The notes beneath the pieces were generated by a model, which was not told the DNA's origin, did no database searches, and was given only the letters and a program-made list of their open reading frames with translations. From contig NZ_CP076135.1 of assembly GCF_018736105.1 (NCBI RefSeq), positions 434,001-498,000 on the forward strand: DNA of 64,000 nt, read 5' to 3'. The first letter of the stretch is position 1, and every line of letters starts with the position of its first letter. Source of the DNA: Bradyrhizobium sediminis. GTDB taxonomy: Bacteria; Pseudomonadota; Alphaproteobacteria; Rhizobiales; Xanthobacteraceae. This document shows positions 53,801 to 60,542 of the stretch, in pieces. Both the position numbers and the translations under genes were made by a program.

Positions 53801-53985
53801 TCCAGCTCGGCCGGCGCCGCGCCGAATTGCGAGACCGCAACCGAGATCACGGGGATGTCGGCGCTCGGCAGCCGCGTCACCGCGAGCTTGGTGAAGCTGA
53901 CCCAGCCCAGCACCAGCAGGATGATCGAGAAGACGATCGAGGGGAGCGGGTTCCGGATCGACCAGGCCGAGATATTCAGAGCCAT
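50854..53985 (-). CDS. RND family efflux transporter permease (AcrB type)
   Basis: 1043 residues, 12 membrane segments in two repeats with large periplasmic loops. The proton-relay residues are seen in GILVDDAIVEIEN (Asp pair, TM4) and GIVTKNAIMLVEFA (Lys, TM10). N-terminal LPSADIPVISVAVSQFGAAP is typical of the family. It exports drugs, metals or lipids across the envelope with an adaptor and an outer-membrane channel. Its start overlaps the stop of the adaptor gene (53985-54899) by one base (TGATG). No channel gene is in the window. Confidence 0.95.
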   Translation of the reverse strand: MALNISAWSIRNPLPSIVFSIILLVLGWVSFTKLAVTRLPSADIPVISVAVSQFGAAPAELESQVTKTIEDGVSGVEGVRHISSSITDGLSLTTIQFALETNTDRALNDVKDAVTRVRANLPQNVNEPLIQRVDVIGLPIVTYAAISPGKTPEQLSYFVDDVVKRALQGVRGVAQVERIGGVEREILVSLDPDRLQAAGLTAVNVSQILRGTNVDLAGGRAEIGKNDQAIRTLAGAKTLNDLAGTMIPLFGGGEVRLDDLGTVTDTIADRRTFARLNGEPVVALGIKRSKGASDVVVAAAVQKRIDALKVAYPDVDLKLIDTSVEFTKGNYEAAISTLFEGAILAVIVVLLFLRDIRATIIAAISLPLSIFPAFWAMDLLGFSLNLVSFLAITLSTGILVDDAIVEIENIVRHMRMGKSPYRAALEAADEIGLAVIAISLTIIAIFAPASFMSGIAGQFFKQFGITVSVQVFFSLLAARFVTPVLAAYFLKDHPHEDPPPGRILQTYTRLVTWSVKHYFITVLAGFGIFAASIWSITLLPQGFLPAQDTARSLLAMELPPGSQLAYTEKVTEEIVTRLRKRPEIKSIFVDGGRVPPGTFEVRRAALIINYTPKADRKITQRELELAISGDLESVPDIRFWFLDENGLRAISLVVTGVDSNIVGNVASELATQMKRIPIVANVISETSLDRPELRIQPRAELAARLGVSTESLSQTIRVATIGDVGPALAKFDAGGRLVPVRVQLEDAARGDLQILEQLRVPLGQRGEKGGVPLSVVADIKLDQGPTSINRYDRERQATVAADLVGSAALGDATKLIYDLPVMKSLPKGVKVSPSGDAESLNELSEGFATAITTGLMMVYAVLVLLFGTFLQPITILFSLPLSIGGAIAALLLTGKQLTTPVWIGILMLMGIVTKNAIMLVEFAVESIREGNPREFAIIDAGIKRARPIVMTTIAMAAGMMPSALAFGAGGEFRSPMALAVIGGLVFSTVLSLVFVPAMFMMMDDLGALIWRFGRKLLVSSGENEQPPGDHKPPPAIVHSPAAE

Positions 53986-54899
53986 CAGCGCACCCGTACC
54001 CGATCGAGTTCCTCGGCGAACATGGTCTTGATCTGGTCGCCGTCATGCAGCGAGGTGCCGGCGTCGGCCACGACGATTTCGCCGACGTCGAGGCCCTCGA
54101 GGATTTCCGTCGAAGTATCGGACACCAGTCCGACCTTCACTTTGCGTGTCTCGATGGTGTTTCCCTTCACCACCTGCACGGTCAGATGGTCGATGGCGGT
54201 GCGCGGAATGGCGACGCCGCAGCTGCGCTTGGCGTCGATGTTGGCGCGGGCAAACATGCCGATCTTGAGCGACGGGTTATTGGTCAGCGAGATCCGGATG
54301 TGGCCGAGCTGGGTGCTGCGGTCGATCTGCGGCGAGACCAGCCGCACGCGCCCGATCAGGTCGGGCACGTTGTCCCGGCTGACGCGCGCCGACGCGCCGG
54401 GATTGAGTTTCAGCATGTGGATCGCCGGTACTTCGGCATCCAGTTCGATTTCGTTGTTGACGGAGATCCGGAACATCGGCCCGGCTTGCGGCGAAGCGGG
54501 CGCGCCGGCGATGGTCCTGACTTCGGTGACGAGGCCGGCCGCCGGGGCGCGCAGCACCGTCGGCCCGGGTCGTCCGCCGGCCTGCTGAGGCGGCGGTGTC
54601 AGCCGCGCCAGTTCCTGATTCTCGGTGACCATGTCGCCTTCGCGGACCAGCACCTCGGAAACCCTGGAGCCTTCCTGTTCGACGCCGACCACCGCTTCCC
54701 GGCGCGGCACGATGAAGCCGGTGACCCGCACCATGTCGGAGAAACAGGCGTTGGTGGTTTTGGTGACGATGACGAGGGCGTTGGACGGGGTGTCTTTTTC
54801 CTCAGGCCGCGGACGGTGCTCGAACCAGTAGTATCCGGCCCCCAGCACGACAACGACGACCACGCCGATCGCAGGTTTGAGATATTCGGAGAGCTTCAT
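53985..54899 (-). CDS. RND efflux periplasmic adaptor
   Basis: 304 residues with an N-terminal membrane anchor (AIGVVVVVVLGAGYYW) and no cleavage site. Lipoyl-like half SRVSEVLVREGDMVTENQEL and a beta-barrel domain are present, with a Pro/Gly-rich insertion at about 102-114. It is a paralogue of the adaptor at 43963, with matching cysteines (residues 52 and 227). Coupled by a one-base overlap to the RND pump, so these two are partners. An OmpA-like gene lies upstream, separated by a repeat and a hairpin. Confidence 0.93.
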   Translation of the reverse strand: MKLSEYLKPAIGVVVVVVLGAGYYWFEHRPRPEEKDTPSNALVIVTKTTNACFSDMVRVTGFIVPRREAVVGVEQEGSRVSEVLVREGDMVTENQELARLTPPPQQAGGRPGPTVLRAPAAGLVTEVRTIAGAPASPQAGPMFRISVNNEIELDAEVPAIHMLKLNPGASARVSRDNVPDLIGRVRLVSPQIDRSTQLGHIRISLTNNPSLKIGMFARANIDAKRSCGVAIPRTAIDHLTVQVVKGNTIETRKVKVGLVSDTSTEILEGLDVGEIVVADAGTSLHDGDQIKTMFAEELDRVRVR

Positions 54900-54950
54900 C
54901 GCCGGATCAATCCAGACCTATCGGGTGGGACGGGTGGAGACGCTTTTATA

Positions 54951-55000
54951 GCGTTTTCCAGCGAAGTGGATACCGGCTCGCGCCAGGAAAATGCGTCAAA
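54951..55000. repeat. Bradyrhizobium-type repeat (GCGTTTTC...AACGCGTCAAA)
   Basis: GCGTTTTCCAGCGAAGTGGATACCGG followed by a partly inverted end (AAAATGCGTCAAA). The same element is at 58546-58596. I recall this sequence as a very frequent intergenic repeat in Bradyrhizobium genomes. Confidence 0.8.
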
Positions 55001-55009
55001 TAAACACGG

Positions 55010-55042
55010 AGCCTCCGATCCGATCTGGTCGGAACGGAGGCT
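55010..55042 (-). terminator. Probable terminator of the OmpA-like gene
   Basis: AGCCTCCG / CGGAGGCT (8-bp perfect stem) 35 bases downstream of the OmpA-like stop, followed on the minus strand by a modest T-rich stretch (GTGTTTATTTG). The loop is long (17 bases), so strength is uncertain. Confidence 0.5.
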
Positions 55043-55077
55043 GCAGCCGCAAAACTCTACCCGGCACCACAATTCAC

Positions 55078-55737
55078 TTACTTGGATGCGGTGGTCGTGC
55101 TCGCCATGTTGACGACCTGTACGCGGCGGTTCACTTCCGCGAGCGGGTGGCCGGGATCCTTGAGCTTGCTCTTGCCGTATCCGACGGTCACGAGGTCAGC
55201 GCCGGCAATGCCGAACTTGTCGGTCAGGTAGCGCTTGATCGAGTCGGCGCGGCGTTCGGAGAGGTCTTGATTGTACGCCTCGCCGCCGGCGGCGTCGGTA
55301 TGGCCTGCCACCACGAAGGTCGAGCCCTTCAGATCGGGATTGGAAAGGGCCTTTCCGAGGGCCTGAACCGAGGGCAGCGACTTGGCGCTGATGTCGGCCG
55401 AGTTGTAATCGAAGGTGATTTCCAGATCGATATTCGGCTTGTCCTTGGCGAGGGTGGCGATTTCCTCGCGCTCGTTGACCGACAGCGAACGCGAGGGCCG
55501 GCCACGGATCTTCTGGACAAAGCGTCCTTCCTCGGCGCTGACCGCCGGGTCGACCTTCGGACCCACCGAGAGGCCGCGGGTCAGCGGCTTCTTGGCCGGC
55601 GCAAGCGCGCGGACGATCTGATCCTCGGTGACATCCTCGGCGGCGACGGCCTTCGCCATTCCGAAAGAAAGCGCGGCGCCGATCGTCACGATCGAAAGGA
55701 TTGCGGTGAGATTTTTCCTTCCAGACATCTTGGTCAT
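55078..55737 (-). CDS. OmpA family protein
   Basis: 219 residues from the ATG at 55737 (GGAGGG site); a signal peptide follows (LTAILSIVTIGAALSFGMAKAVA). The C-terminal OmpA-like peptidoglycan-binding domain is clear: FVVAGHTDAAGGEAYNQDLS and ERRADSIKRYL, then RRVQVV. There is no N-terminal beta-barrel, so it is probably a periplasmic protein bound to the cell wall. It lies between the pseudo-caspase-TPR gene and the adaptor gene on the same strand. Confidence 0.92.
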   Translation of the reverse strand: MTKMSGRKNLTAILSIVTIGAALSFGMAKAVAAEDVTEDQIVRALAPAKKPLTRGLSVGPKVDPAVSAEEGRFVQKIRGRPSRSLSVNEREEIATLAKDKPNIDLEITFDYNSADISAKSLPSVQALGKALSNPDLKGSTFVVAGHTDAAGGEAYNQDLSERRADSIKRYLTDKFGIAGADLVTVGYGKSKLKDPGHPLAEVNRRVQVVNMASTTTASK

Positions 55738-55903
55738 TGCCAGTCCCTCCTGCGCTGTCGGCGCGGTTCCAATCGATGCTCGATGAGCCGCCGGACAGAT
55801 CGGGCGGAGCCCGGCCACCTCCCGGCGTGGCTACTTCCTTGGGTTTGTCTCTGGCGCCTGCCTGGGGGTTCGAGGCCGCGCCGGCCCCTTACTCAAATAA
55901 TCG

Positions 55904-57382
55904 TTAACGTACCCCGTAACTCGCGAATTCCTTGACAATATTCGGATCCATGGCCTTGGCATTGGATATATCCAATTCGCCCTCGGAAATCGAGCCGTTT
56001 CGCTGCTTGGCGAGGCCGCGCCCGTACAGCGACGAGGTCAATCGCGGGTTGATCTTGAGGGCGGCGTCGAAATCAGCAATTGCATTCTTGGTCTGCCCGC
56101 TCTTCAGGTTGACGAGACCGCGGCTGTCGAGGGCATCGACAAAGTTCGGGCGCAGCCGCAGCGCTTCGTTGCAATCCTTCAGGGCGGCCTGCAGGTCGCC
56201 GATCACGGTGCGGGCCCAGCAGCGGTTGTTATAGGCTTCCACGTCCTTGGGGTTGAGCCGCAGCGAGTTGTCGAAGTCCTTGATGGCAAGGCTGTAGGCG
56301 CCCTTGCTGGCATAGACCTGCCCGCGCCGGTACAGCGCGCCGGCGTCGTCGGGATTGGCGGCGAGCTTCTGGGTCAGGCTCTTGATGGTCGGGTCATCGG
56401 CCAGCGCGACGGCGGTCGGCCCTTCGGCCGGCTTTTCAGGCGGAGCGAGGGTGACTTCGGCCGGCTTGGGCGGCTGCGGCAGCGCCGGCGTCTCGACCCG
56501 CGGCGGCGGTGGCGGTTCGACGCGCGGCAGCGGCGGGGGAGCGACCTGGGGAGCGGCTTGAGGCGGTGCCGGAGGAGTTGCCGGGGGTAACGCCGCCACC
56601 GGACCCGGGGCGGCCGGCTTGGCGCCGGTGCCCGGGATGAAGGAAAAATCCTCGGCCAAAGAGGAGGAGATCCACGGCACCTGTTCGCTGCGGGAGGCGC
56701 GGGTGACGCCGACGCGGGTGCGATTGAGGGTTTCCTCGGCCATCAGGTCGGGAACGCGAATTTCCTTGAGCAATTCCCGCACGAACAGGCTGCGGTCGCT
56801 GCCATTGTCGCTGACCACCGAAGAGAGCGCGGCCGAATACATCACCAGCGTTCCGTTCGGCGCAATCACAGGCGCCAGCCCCGCGGAAAAGCTGCGGAAC
56901 CGGCGCTCGAACGGGTTGCGTCTGGAGGCGTCGATCAAGGCGATCTTGACCCCGGCGCCGCGGCTGTTGATTTCGCCCAGCACCGTCTCCAGGCTGAAGC
57001 CGTCGCGGCGAACGTCCGGCTCGGTCCAGATCTGGGCATCGACCGGAATCATGTAGCTCTGGCGGCCGGACTGCACGCCGAATCCGCTGAAGAACAGCAA
57101 CACCACCGAGCCGGGCTTGATCCGTCCGTAAAGCTTGTCGAAGGCGCGCCGCATCGCGTCGCCGGTCAGATTTTCCCCGACCTCGACGCTGAAGCCGTCG
57201 CGCTTGAGTTCGTCGGCGATGGCGCGGGCGTCGTTGATCGGTTCCTTGAGCGGCGCCTCGGCGTCGGGATATTTCGCGTTGCCGATGACAAGTGCAAAGC
57301 GCTCCGCGCCCGCAGCGACCGACGGGACAATCGGGATAACCGACAAAACCGAAATCAGAAATAATGCGATGCGGATTTTCAT
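55904..57382 (-). CDS. Pseudo-caspase with proline-rich linker and TPR repeats
   Basis: 492 residues from the ATG at 57382, with a signal peptide (IALFLISVLSVIPIVPSVAAG). A caspase-like domain (about 25-250) has the same layout as the protein at 42832; the catalytic His is Phe101 (FFSGFGVQ) and the Cys is Ser153 (LIDASRRNPF). It ends in SRSEQVPWISSSLAED as in the paralogue. Residues about 253-325 are Pro-rich. Residues about 345-480 hold four TPR units (ALYRRGQVYASKGAYSLAIK and so on). It is probably a periplasmic scaffold. It heads a run with OmpA, adaptor and RND genes. Confidence 0.92.
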   Translation of the reverse strand: MKIRIALFLISVLSVIPIVPSVAAGAERFALVIGNAKYPDAEAPLKEPINDARAIADELKRDGFSVEVGENLTGDAMRRAFDKLYGRIKPGSVVLLFFSGFGVQSGRQSYMIPVDAQIWTEPDVRRDGFSLETVLGEINSRGAGVKIALIDASRRNPFERRFRSFSAGLAPVIAPNGTLVMYSAALSSVVSDNGSDRSLFVRELLKEIRVPDLMAEETLNRTRVGVTRASRSEQVPWISSSLAEDFSFIPGTGAKPAAPGPVAALPPATPPAPPQAAPQVAPPPLPRVEPPPPPRVETPALPQPPKPAEVTLAPPEKPAEGPTAVALADDPTIKSLTQKLAANPDDAGALYRRGQVYASKGAYSLAIKDFDNSLRLNPKDVEAYNNRCWARTVIGDLQAALKDCNEALRLRPNFVDALDSRGLVNLKSGQTKNAIADFDAALKINPRLTSSLYGRGLAKQRNGSISEGELDISNAKAMDPNIVKEFASYGVR

Positions 57383-57489
57383 AAAACGGCAGTCCAGCCA
57401 ACAAAGCGCCGACACCAGCTTGCGCCTCGGCGACCTTACTCTACGCAAACCGCATTATCAAACCGGGGTCGCCGAGCCTGTCAACTGGT

Positions 57490-57505
57490 TGTGAAGCCGA
57501 TCGCA
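57490..57505. promoter_or_regulatory. Near-match to a CRP-type site
   Basis: TGTGAAGCCGATCGCA differs from TGTGA-N6-TCACA by one base. It is 108 bases upstream of the pseudo-caspase-TPR start on the minus strand. No -10 at the class II distance is evident, so the site is weak evidence taken alone. The 352-base gap it lies in shows no gene. Confidence 0.3.
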
Positions 57506-57734
57506 ATTGCGACAATTAACCGCGACAAGGCGGGGGAATAAACCGTGACACGGATTGGCGGTCCCGTGATCGCGGGTTGCGGGTGCGTTGCAGCGGGCAG
57601 GGCTGGGGGATCAGGCGCATGGCGGGTCCTCCTGCGGCGCGACCGTGGAGCCGCCGCGAACCATCCGGTTTGACCTTTCGGATCGGCGGTGGCTTGGTGC
57701 CGCGATCGGAAAATCAGGAAGAAAAGTACAGCCG

Positions 57735-58541
57735 ATGGGAAACGCCTACGAGATCTACGCCCTGCGCTATGCGACGATGTCGCCGCGCACCCCCCACATG
57801 AACTACCTGCTGCCGGATCCCCACGAAACCACGGCGCAAGACCTCGATTATTTCGTCTGGCTGATCCGCGGAAACGGTCGCGATATTCTGGTCGACACCG
57901 GTTTCAATGCGGAAGAGGCGCAGGCGCGCGGCCGCAGGCTCACGCTCAATCCGGTCGATGCGCTGGCGCGCTTCGGCGTTGACGCCGGCGCCATCAGGGA
58001 TGTCGTCGTCACGCATCTGCATTACGATCACGCCGGCAATCTCGATCGCTTCCCCAATGCGCGGTTTCATCTGCAGGACCGCGAGATGAGCTATGCGACC
58101 GGGCGCTGCATGTGCCAGGGCCTGCTGCGGCATCCGTTTTCGGTGGAGCACGTCACGCTGATGGTGCGGCATGTCTTCAGCGAGCGCGTCACCTTCCACA
58201 ACGGCGATGGCGAGGTCGCGCCCGGTGTGACGCTGCATCGGGTCGGCGGCCACTCCGACGGCCTGCAGGTGGTGCGGGTCGAGACCGCGCGCGGCCCGGT
58301 GGTGCTGGCGTCGGACGCCTCGCATTACTACGGCAACATGCATCGCCGCAGCCCGTTCCCGATCATCTATAATCTCGGCGACATGTTCGAGGGCTGGGAT
58401 ATCGCGCAGCGCCTTGCCGGTCATCCCGATCGCGTCATTCCCGGCCATGATCCCCTGGTCTGCGACATCTATCCGCGCGCCGGCGACAACGCCGACGCAT
58501 TTGCCCTGCATCTGCCGCCGTCACGTTCCTTCGTCAAATAA
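57735..58541 (+). CDS. MBL-fold hydrolase, N-acyl homoserine lactonase-like
   Basis: 268 residues from the ATG at 57735; the open frame runs further upstream without similarity. Metal-binding motif THLHYDHAGNL is intact, with later ligands in VGGHSDG, ASDASHYY and VIPGHD. Length and spacing fit the AttM/AiiB lactonase-type branch, which opens lactone rings. No quorum-sensing genes lie nearby, so the true substrate may be another lactone, perhaps of the downstream pathway. The gene is upstream of a dehydrogenase with the Bradyrhizobium repeat between. Confidence 0.88.
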   Translation: MGNAYEIYALRYATMSPRTPHMNYLLPDPHETTAQDLDYFVWLIRGNGRDILVDTGFNAEEAQARGRRLTLNPVDALARFGVDAGAIRDVVVTHLHYDHAGNLDRFPNARFHLQDREMSYATGRCMCQGLLRHPFSVEHVTLMVRHVFSERVTFHNGDGEVAPGVTLHRVGGHSDGLQVVRVETARGPVVLASDASHYYGNMHRRSPFPIIYNLGDMFEGWDIAQRLAGHPDRVIPGHDPLVCDIYPRAGDNADAFALHLPPSRSFVK

Positions 58542-58545
58542 CAAG

Positions 58546-58596
58546 GCGTTTTCGAGCGACGCGGGTACCGGTCCGCAATCGGGAAAACGCGCCAAA
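58546..58596. repeat. Bradyrhizobium-type repeat (GCGTTTTC...AACGCGCCAAA)
   Basis: GCGTTTTCGAGCGACGCGGGTACCGG and a partly inverted right end (GAAAACGCGCCAAA). Second copy of the element at 54951-55000. Confidence 0.8.
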
Positions 58597-58613
58597 CAAA
58601 AAAGAGCAAACTC

Positions 58614-59495
58614 ATGCCAGACTACAAGACCATCGGTTTCATCGGCCTCGGCGTGATGGGCGAGCCGATCTGCCGCAACCTCGTCAGGAAAAGCGGCGCG
58701 CCCGTGCTTGCCTTCGATCTTTCGCCGGAGCCGCTGGCGCGGCTGGCTGCGGACGGCGCCGGCATCGCCGCGTCTGTCGCCGACGTCGTCAACAACAGCG
58801 ACATCGTGTTCCTGTGCCTGCCCAGCGCCAAGCACGTGCACGCGGTGTTTGGCGGCGATGGCATCCTGAAGCACATCCGCAAGGGCCAGGTCGTGGTCGA
58901 TCTCGGCACTTCTTCGGTCAACCAGACCCGCGATTTCGCAGGCCAGTTGCAGGCCAGGGGCGCGACCTGGGCCGACGCGCCGATCGCGCGCACGCGCCAG
59001 GCGGCGCAGGACGGCACGCTCAGCGTCATGGTCGGCGCGACGGATGAAATCTTCGCCGCGATCGAGCCCCTGATCCGCTGCTTTGCCACCGATGTCACCC
59101 ATTGCGGCGGCGTCGGCGCCGGGCAGGTTACAAAAATCCTCAACAACATGGTGCTGTTCGAAACCGTCAACGCGCTGTCCGAAGCGGTGGCGCTGGCCAA
59201 ACACAACGGCGTCGATCCGGCGCTGCTGCTCGACACCCTCTCGAAGGGATCGGCCGACAGCTTCGCGCTGCGCAATCACGGCATGAAGGCGATCGTGCCG
59301 GGCAATTTTCCCGAACGCGCCTTCTCGACCGAATATGCCTTGAAGGATCTGTCTTATGCGCTGGAACTGGCCGGCGACGCCGGCATCAAGATCCGCGGCG
59401 CCGAGCTGACCGGCAGGATTCTGCAGGAAGCGATCGATGCCGGCTCGGGCGGGGCGTATTTTCCCATCATCGCGAAGTATGTAGGCGGACGCTAA
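58614..59495 (+). CDS. NAD(P)-dependent oxidoreductase of the 3-hydroxyisobutyrate dehydrogenase family
   Basis: 293 residues. Rossmann motif GFIGLGVMGEP at the N-terminus, substrate block DAPIARTRQAAQDG (differing from the usual DAPVSGG), and the catalytic Lys in GAGQVTKILNNM. The enzyme oxidises a beta-hydroxy acid such as 3-hydroxyisobutyrate or tartronate semialdehyde in the reverse direction. The changed substrate block suggests a different ligand. It is followed 12 bases later by a RidA gene, so the two are co-transcribed. Confidence 0.9.
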   Translation: MPDYKTIGFIGLGVMGEPICRNLVRKSGAPVLAFDLSPEPLARLAADGAGIAASVADVVNNSDIVFLCLPSAKHVHAVFGGDGILKHIRKGQVVVDLGTSSVNQTRDFAGQLQARGATWADAPIARTRQAAQDGTLSVMVGATDEIFAAIEPLIRCFATDVTHCGGVGAGQVTKILNNMVLFETVNALSEAVALAKHNGVDPALLLDTLSKGSADSFALRNHGMKAIVPGNFPERAFSTEYALKDLSYALELAGDAGIKIRGAELTGRILQEAIDAGSGGAYFPIIAKYVGGR

Positions 59496-59507
59496 CCGGA
59501 GTTGGCC

Positions 59508-59852
59508 ATGATCAATCGCTTTCCCGGCCTTACGCCGACACGCAGCCGCGCCGTCGTTCATGGCGACCTCGTGCTCACGGTGGCGGTCGCGCCCGATCCG
59601 GTGACGTCCTCGATGTATGAGCAGAGCGCAAAGGCGCTGGCCCGCATCGACGAGAGCCTCGCACTGTGCGGCTCGGACAAGAGCAAGATCCTTTCGGCGA
59701 TCGTCTACATCACCGACATGAAGCGCAAGAGCGAGATGAACCGCGCCTGGGACGAATGGGTCGACGCCAGGAATCCTCCGATGCGGGCCTGCATCGGCGT
59801 CGATCTCGAACCGCCGCATATCGTGGAGATCGTGGTGACGGCAGTGAAGTGA
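59508..59852 (+). CDS. RidA family protein
   Basis: 114 residues from the ATG at 59508 (GGAG six bases upstream); a TTG two codons upstream is also in frame. The RidA fold is visible (ALARIDESLALCGSDKSKIL, later IVYITDMK) and the conserved Arg is in PPMRACIGVD. These proteins hydrolyse reactive enamine/imine intermediates or act in related pathways. It follows a dehydrogenase gene. The terminal segment IVEIVVTAV matches the family. Confidence 0.9.
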   Translation: MINRFPGLTPTRSRAVVHGDLVLTVAVAPDPVTSSMYEQSAKALARIDESLALCGSDKSKILSAIVYITDMKRKSEMNRAWDEWVDARNPPMRACIGVDLEPPHIVEIVVTAVK

Positions 59853-59889
59853 GACCGGCCTCTATGGCGCCCGGCCGTGACGCATACTG

Positions 59890-60462
59890 TCAATACGCGT
59901 CCTTGACGCCCGCTTCCTTCGCCGTCTGCACCAGGTCGAGGCTTTTCTCGATCTTGCCGAGCATGGCGGCGAAAGTTTTCCGCTCCTGAGCCGAGAGGCA
60001 GGACAGGATTTCCTGCTCCCGGCGCAACAAGCGCGGGATCAGTTCCCGGTACAGCGCCTTGCCCTTTTGCGTCATGCGCAGCGCAAACTCGCGACGGTCG
60101 TCCGCATTCGCGACCCGTTCCACGAGCTGCCGCTGCATCAGCGTGGTGACGGCGCGGCTGATGGTGGATTTGTGGGTTCGGGTGCAGTGCGAAATGTATT
60201 GCGCGCTGCAGGCCTCGTTGCGGAAGCCGAGCGTCGCCAGCACGCGCCATTCCGGAATGTCGAGCCCGTAGCGCTCCTGATATTCGCTGGAGAGCGCGGA
60301 GGAGACCTCGGCCGCCAGCCGGTTCAGGCGGAACGGCACAAAGCTGAAGAGGTCGAGTTTGGAGCTTTCTCCGGGCGCGTCTTCGGCGCGTGAACCGGAG
60401 CCCACTTGGTTCGAAGACGCTTTTGGCAAAAATCGCTCCAATTTGAGTTGACGGCCGAACAC
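59890..60462 (-). CDS. MarR family transcriptional regulator
   Basis: 190 residues using a GTG at 60462; later GTG or TTG starts (for example at about 60405) are possible because the first 35 residues lack family similarity. The winged helix spans about residues 75-130 (EACSAQYISHCTRTHKSTISRAV, then RREFALRMTQKG with the wing). It is divergent from the aromatic cluster starting at 60543, with an inverted repeat between; it probably represses that cluster until an aromatic acid such as homogentisate or its precursor binds. Confidence 0.9.
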   Translation of the reverse strand: MFGRQLKLERFLPKASSNQVGSGSRAEDAPGESSKLDLFSFVPFRLNRLAAEVSSALSSEYQERYGLDIPEWRVLATLGFRNEACSAQYISHCTRTHKSTISRAVTTLMQRQLVERVANADDRREFALRMTQKGKALYRELIPRLLRREQEILSCLSAQERKTFAAMLGKIEKSLDLVQTAKEAGVKDAY

Positions 60463-60476
60463 CCAAAGGGTTTAAG
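60448..60476 (+). promoter_or_regulatory. Predicted promoter of the aromatic cluster
   Basis: TTGACG (60448-60453), 17-base spacer, TTTAAG (60471-60476). It overlaps the first codons of the longest reading of the MarR gene, which supports a later MarR start. The MarR operator candidate follows directly. Confidence 0.4.
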
Positions 60477-60487
60477 ATAGTTGCAGA

Positions 60488-60528
60488 TGCGACTAATTAG
60501 CAGAGTCGCAGGCCCTTGGCTAGTCGCA
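60488..60528. promoter_or_regulatory. Probable MarR operator
   Basis: TGCGAC (60488-60493) and GTCGCA (60505-60510) form 6-bp perfect arms around the palindrome CTAATTAG (60493-60500). A further GTCGCA is at 60523-60528. The location just after the predicted promoter fits repression by the divergent MarR protein. Confidence 0.5.
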
Positions 60529-60542
60529 AGGTTTGTAGCCGC

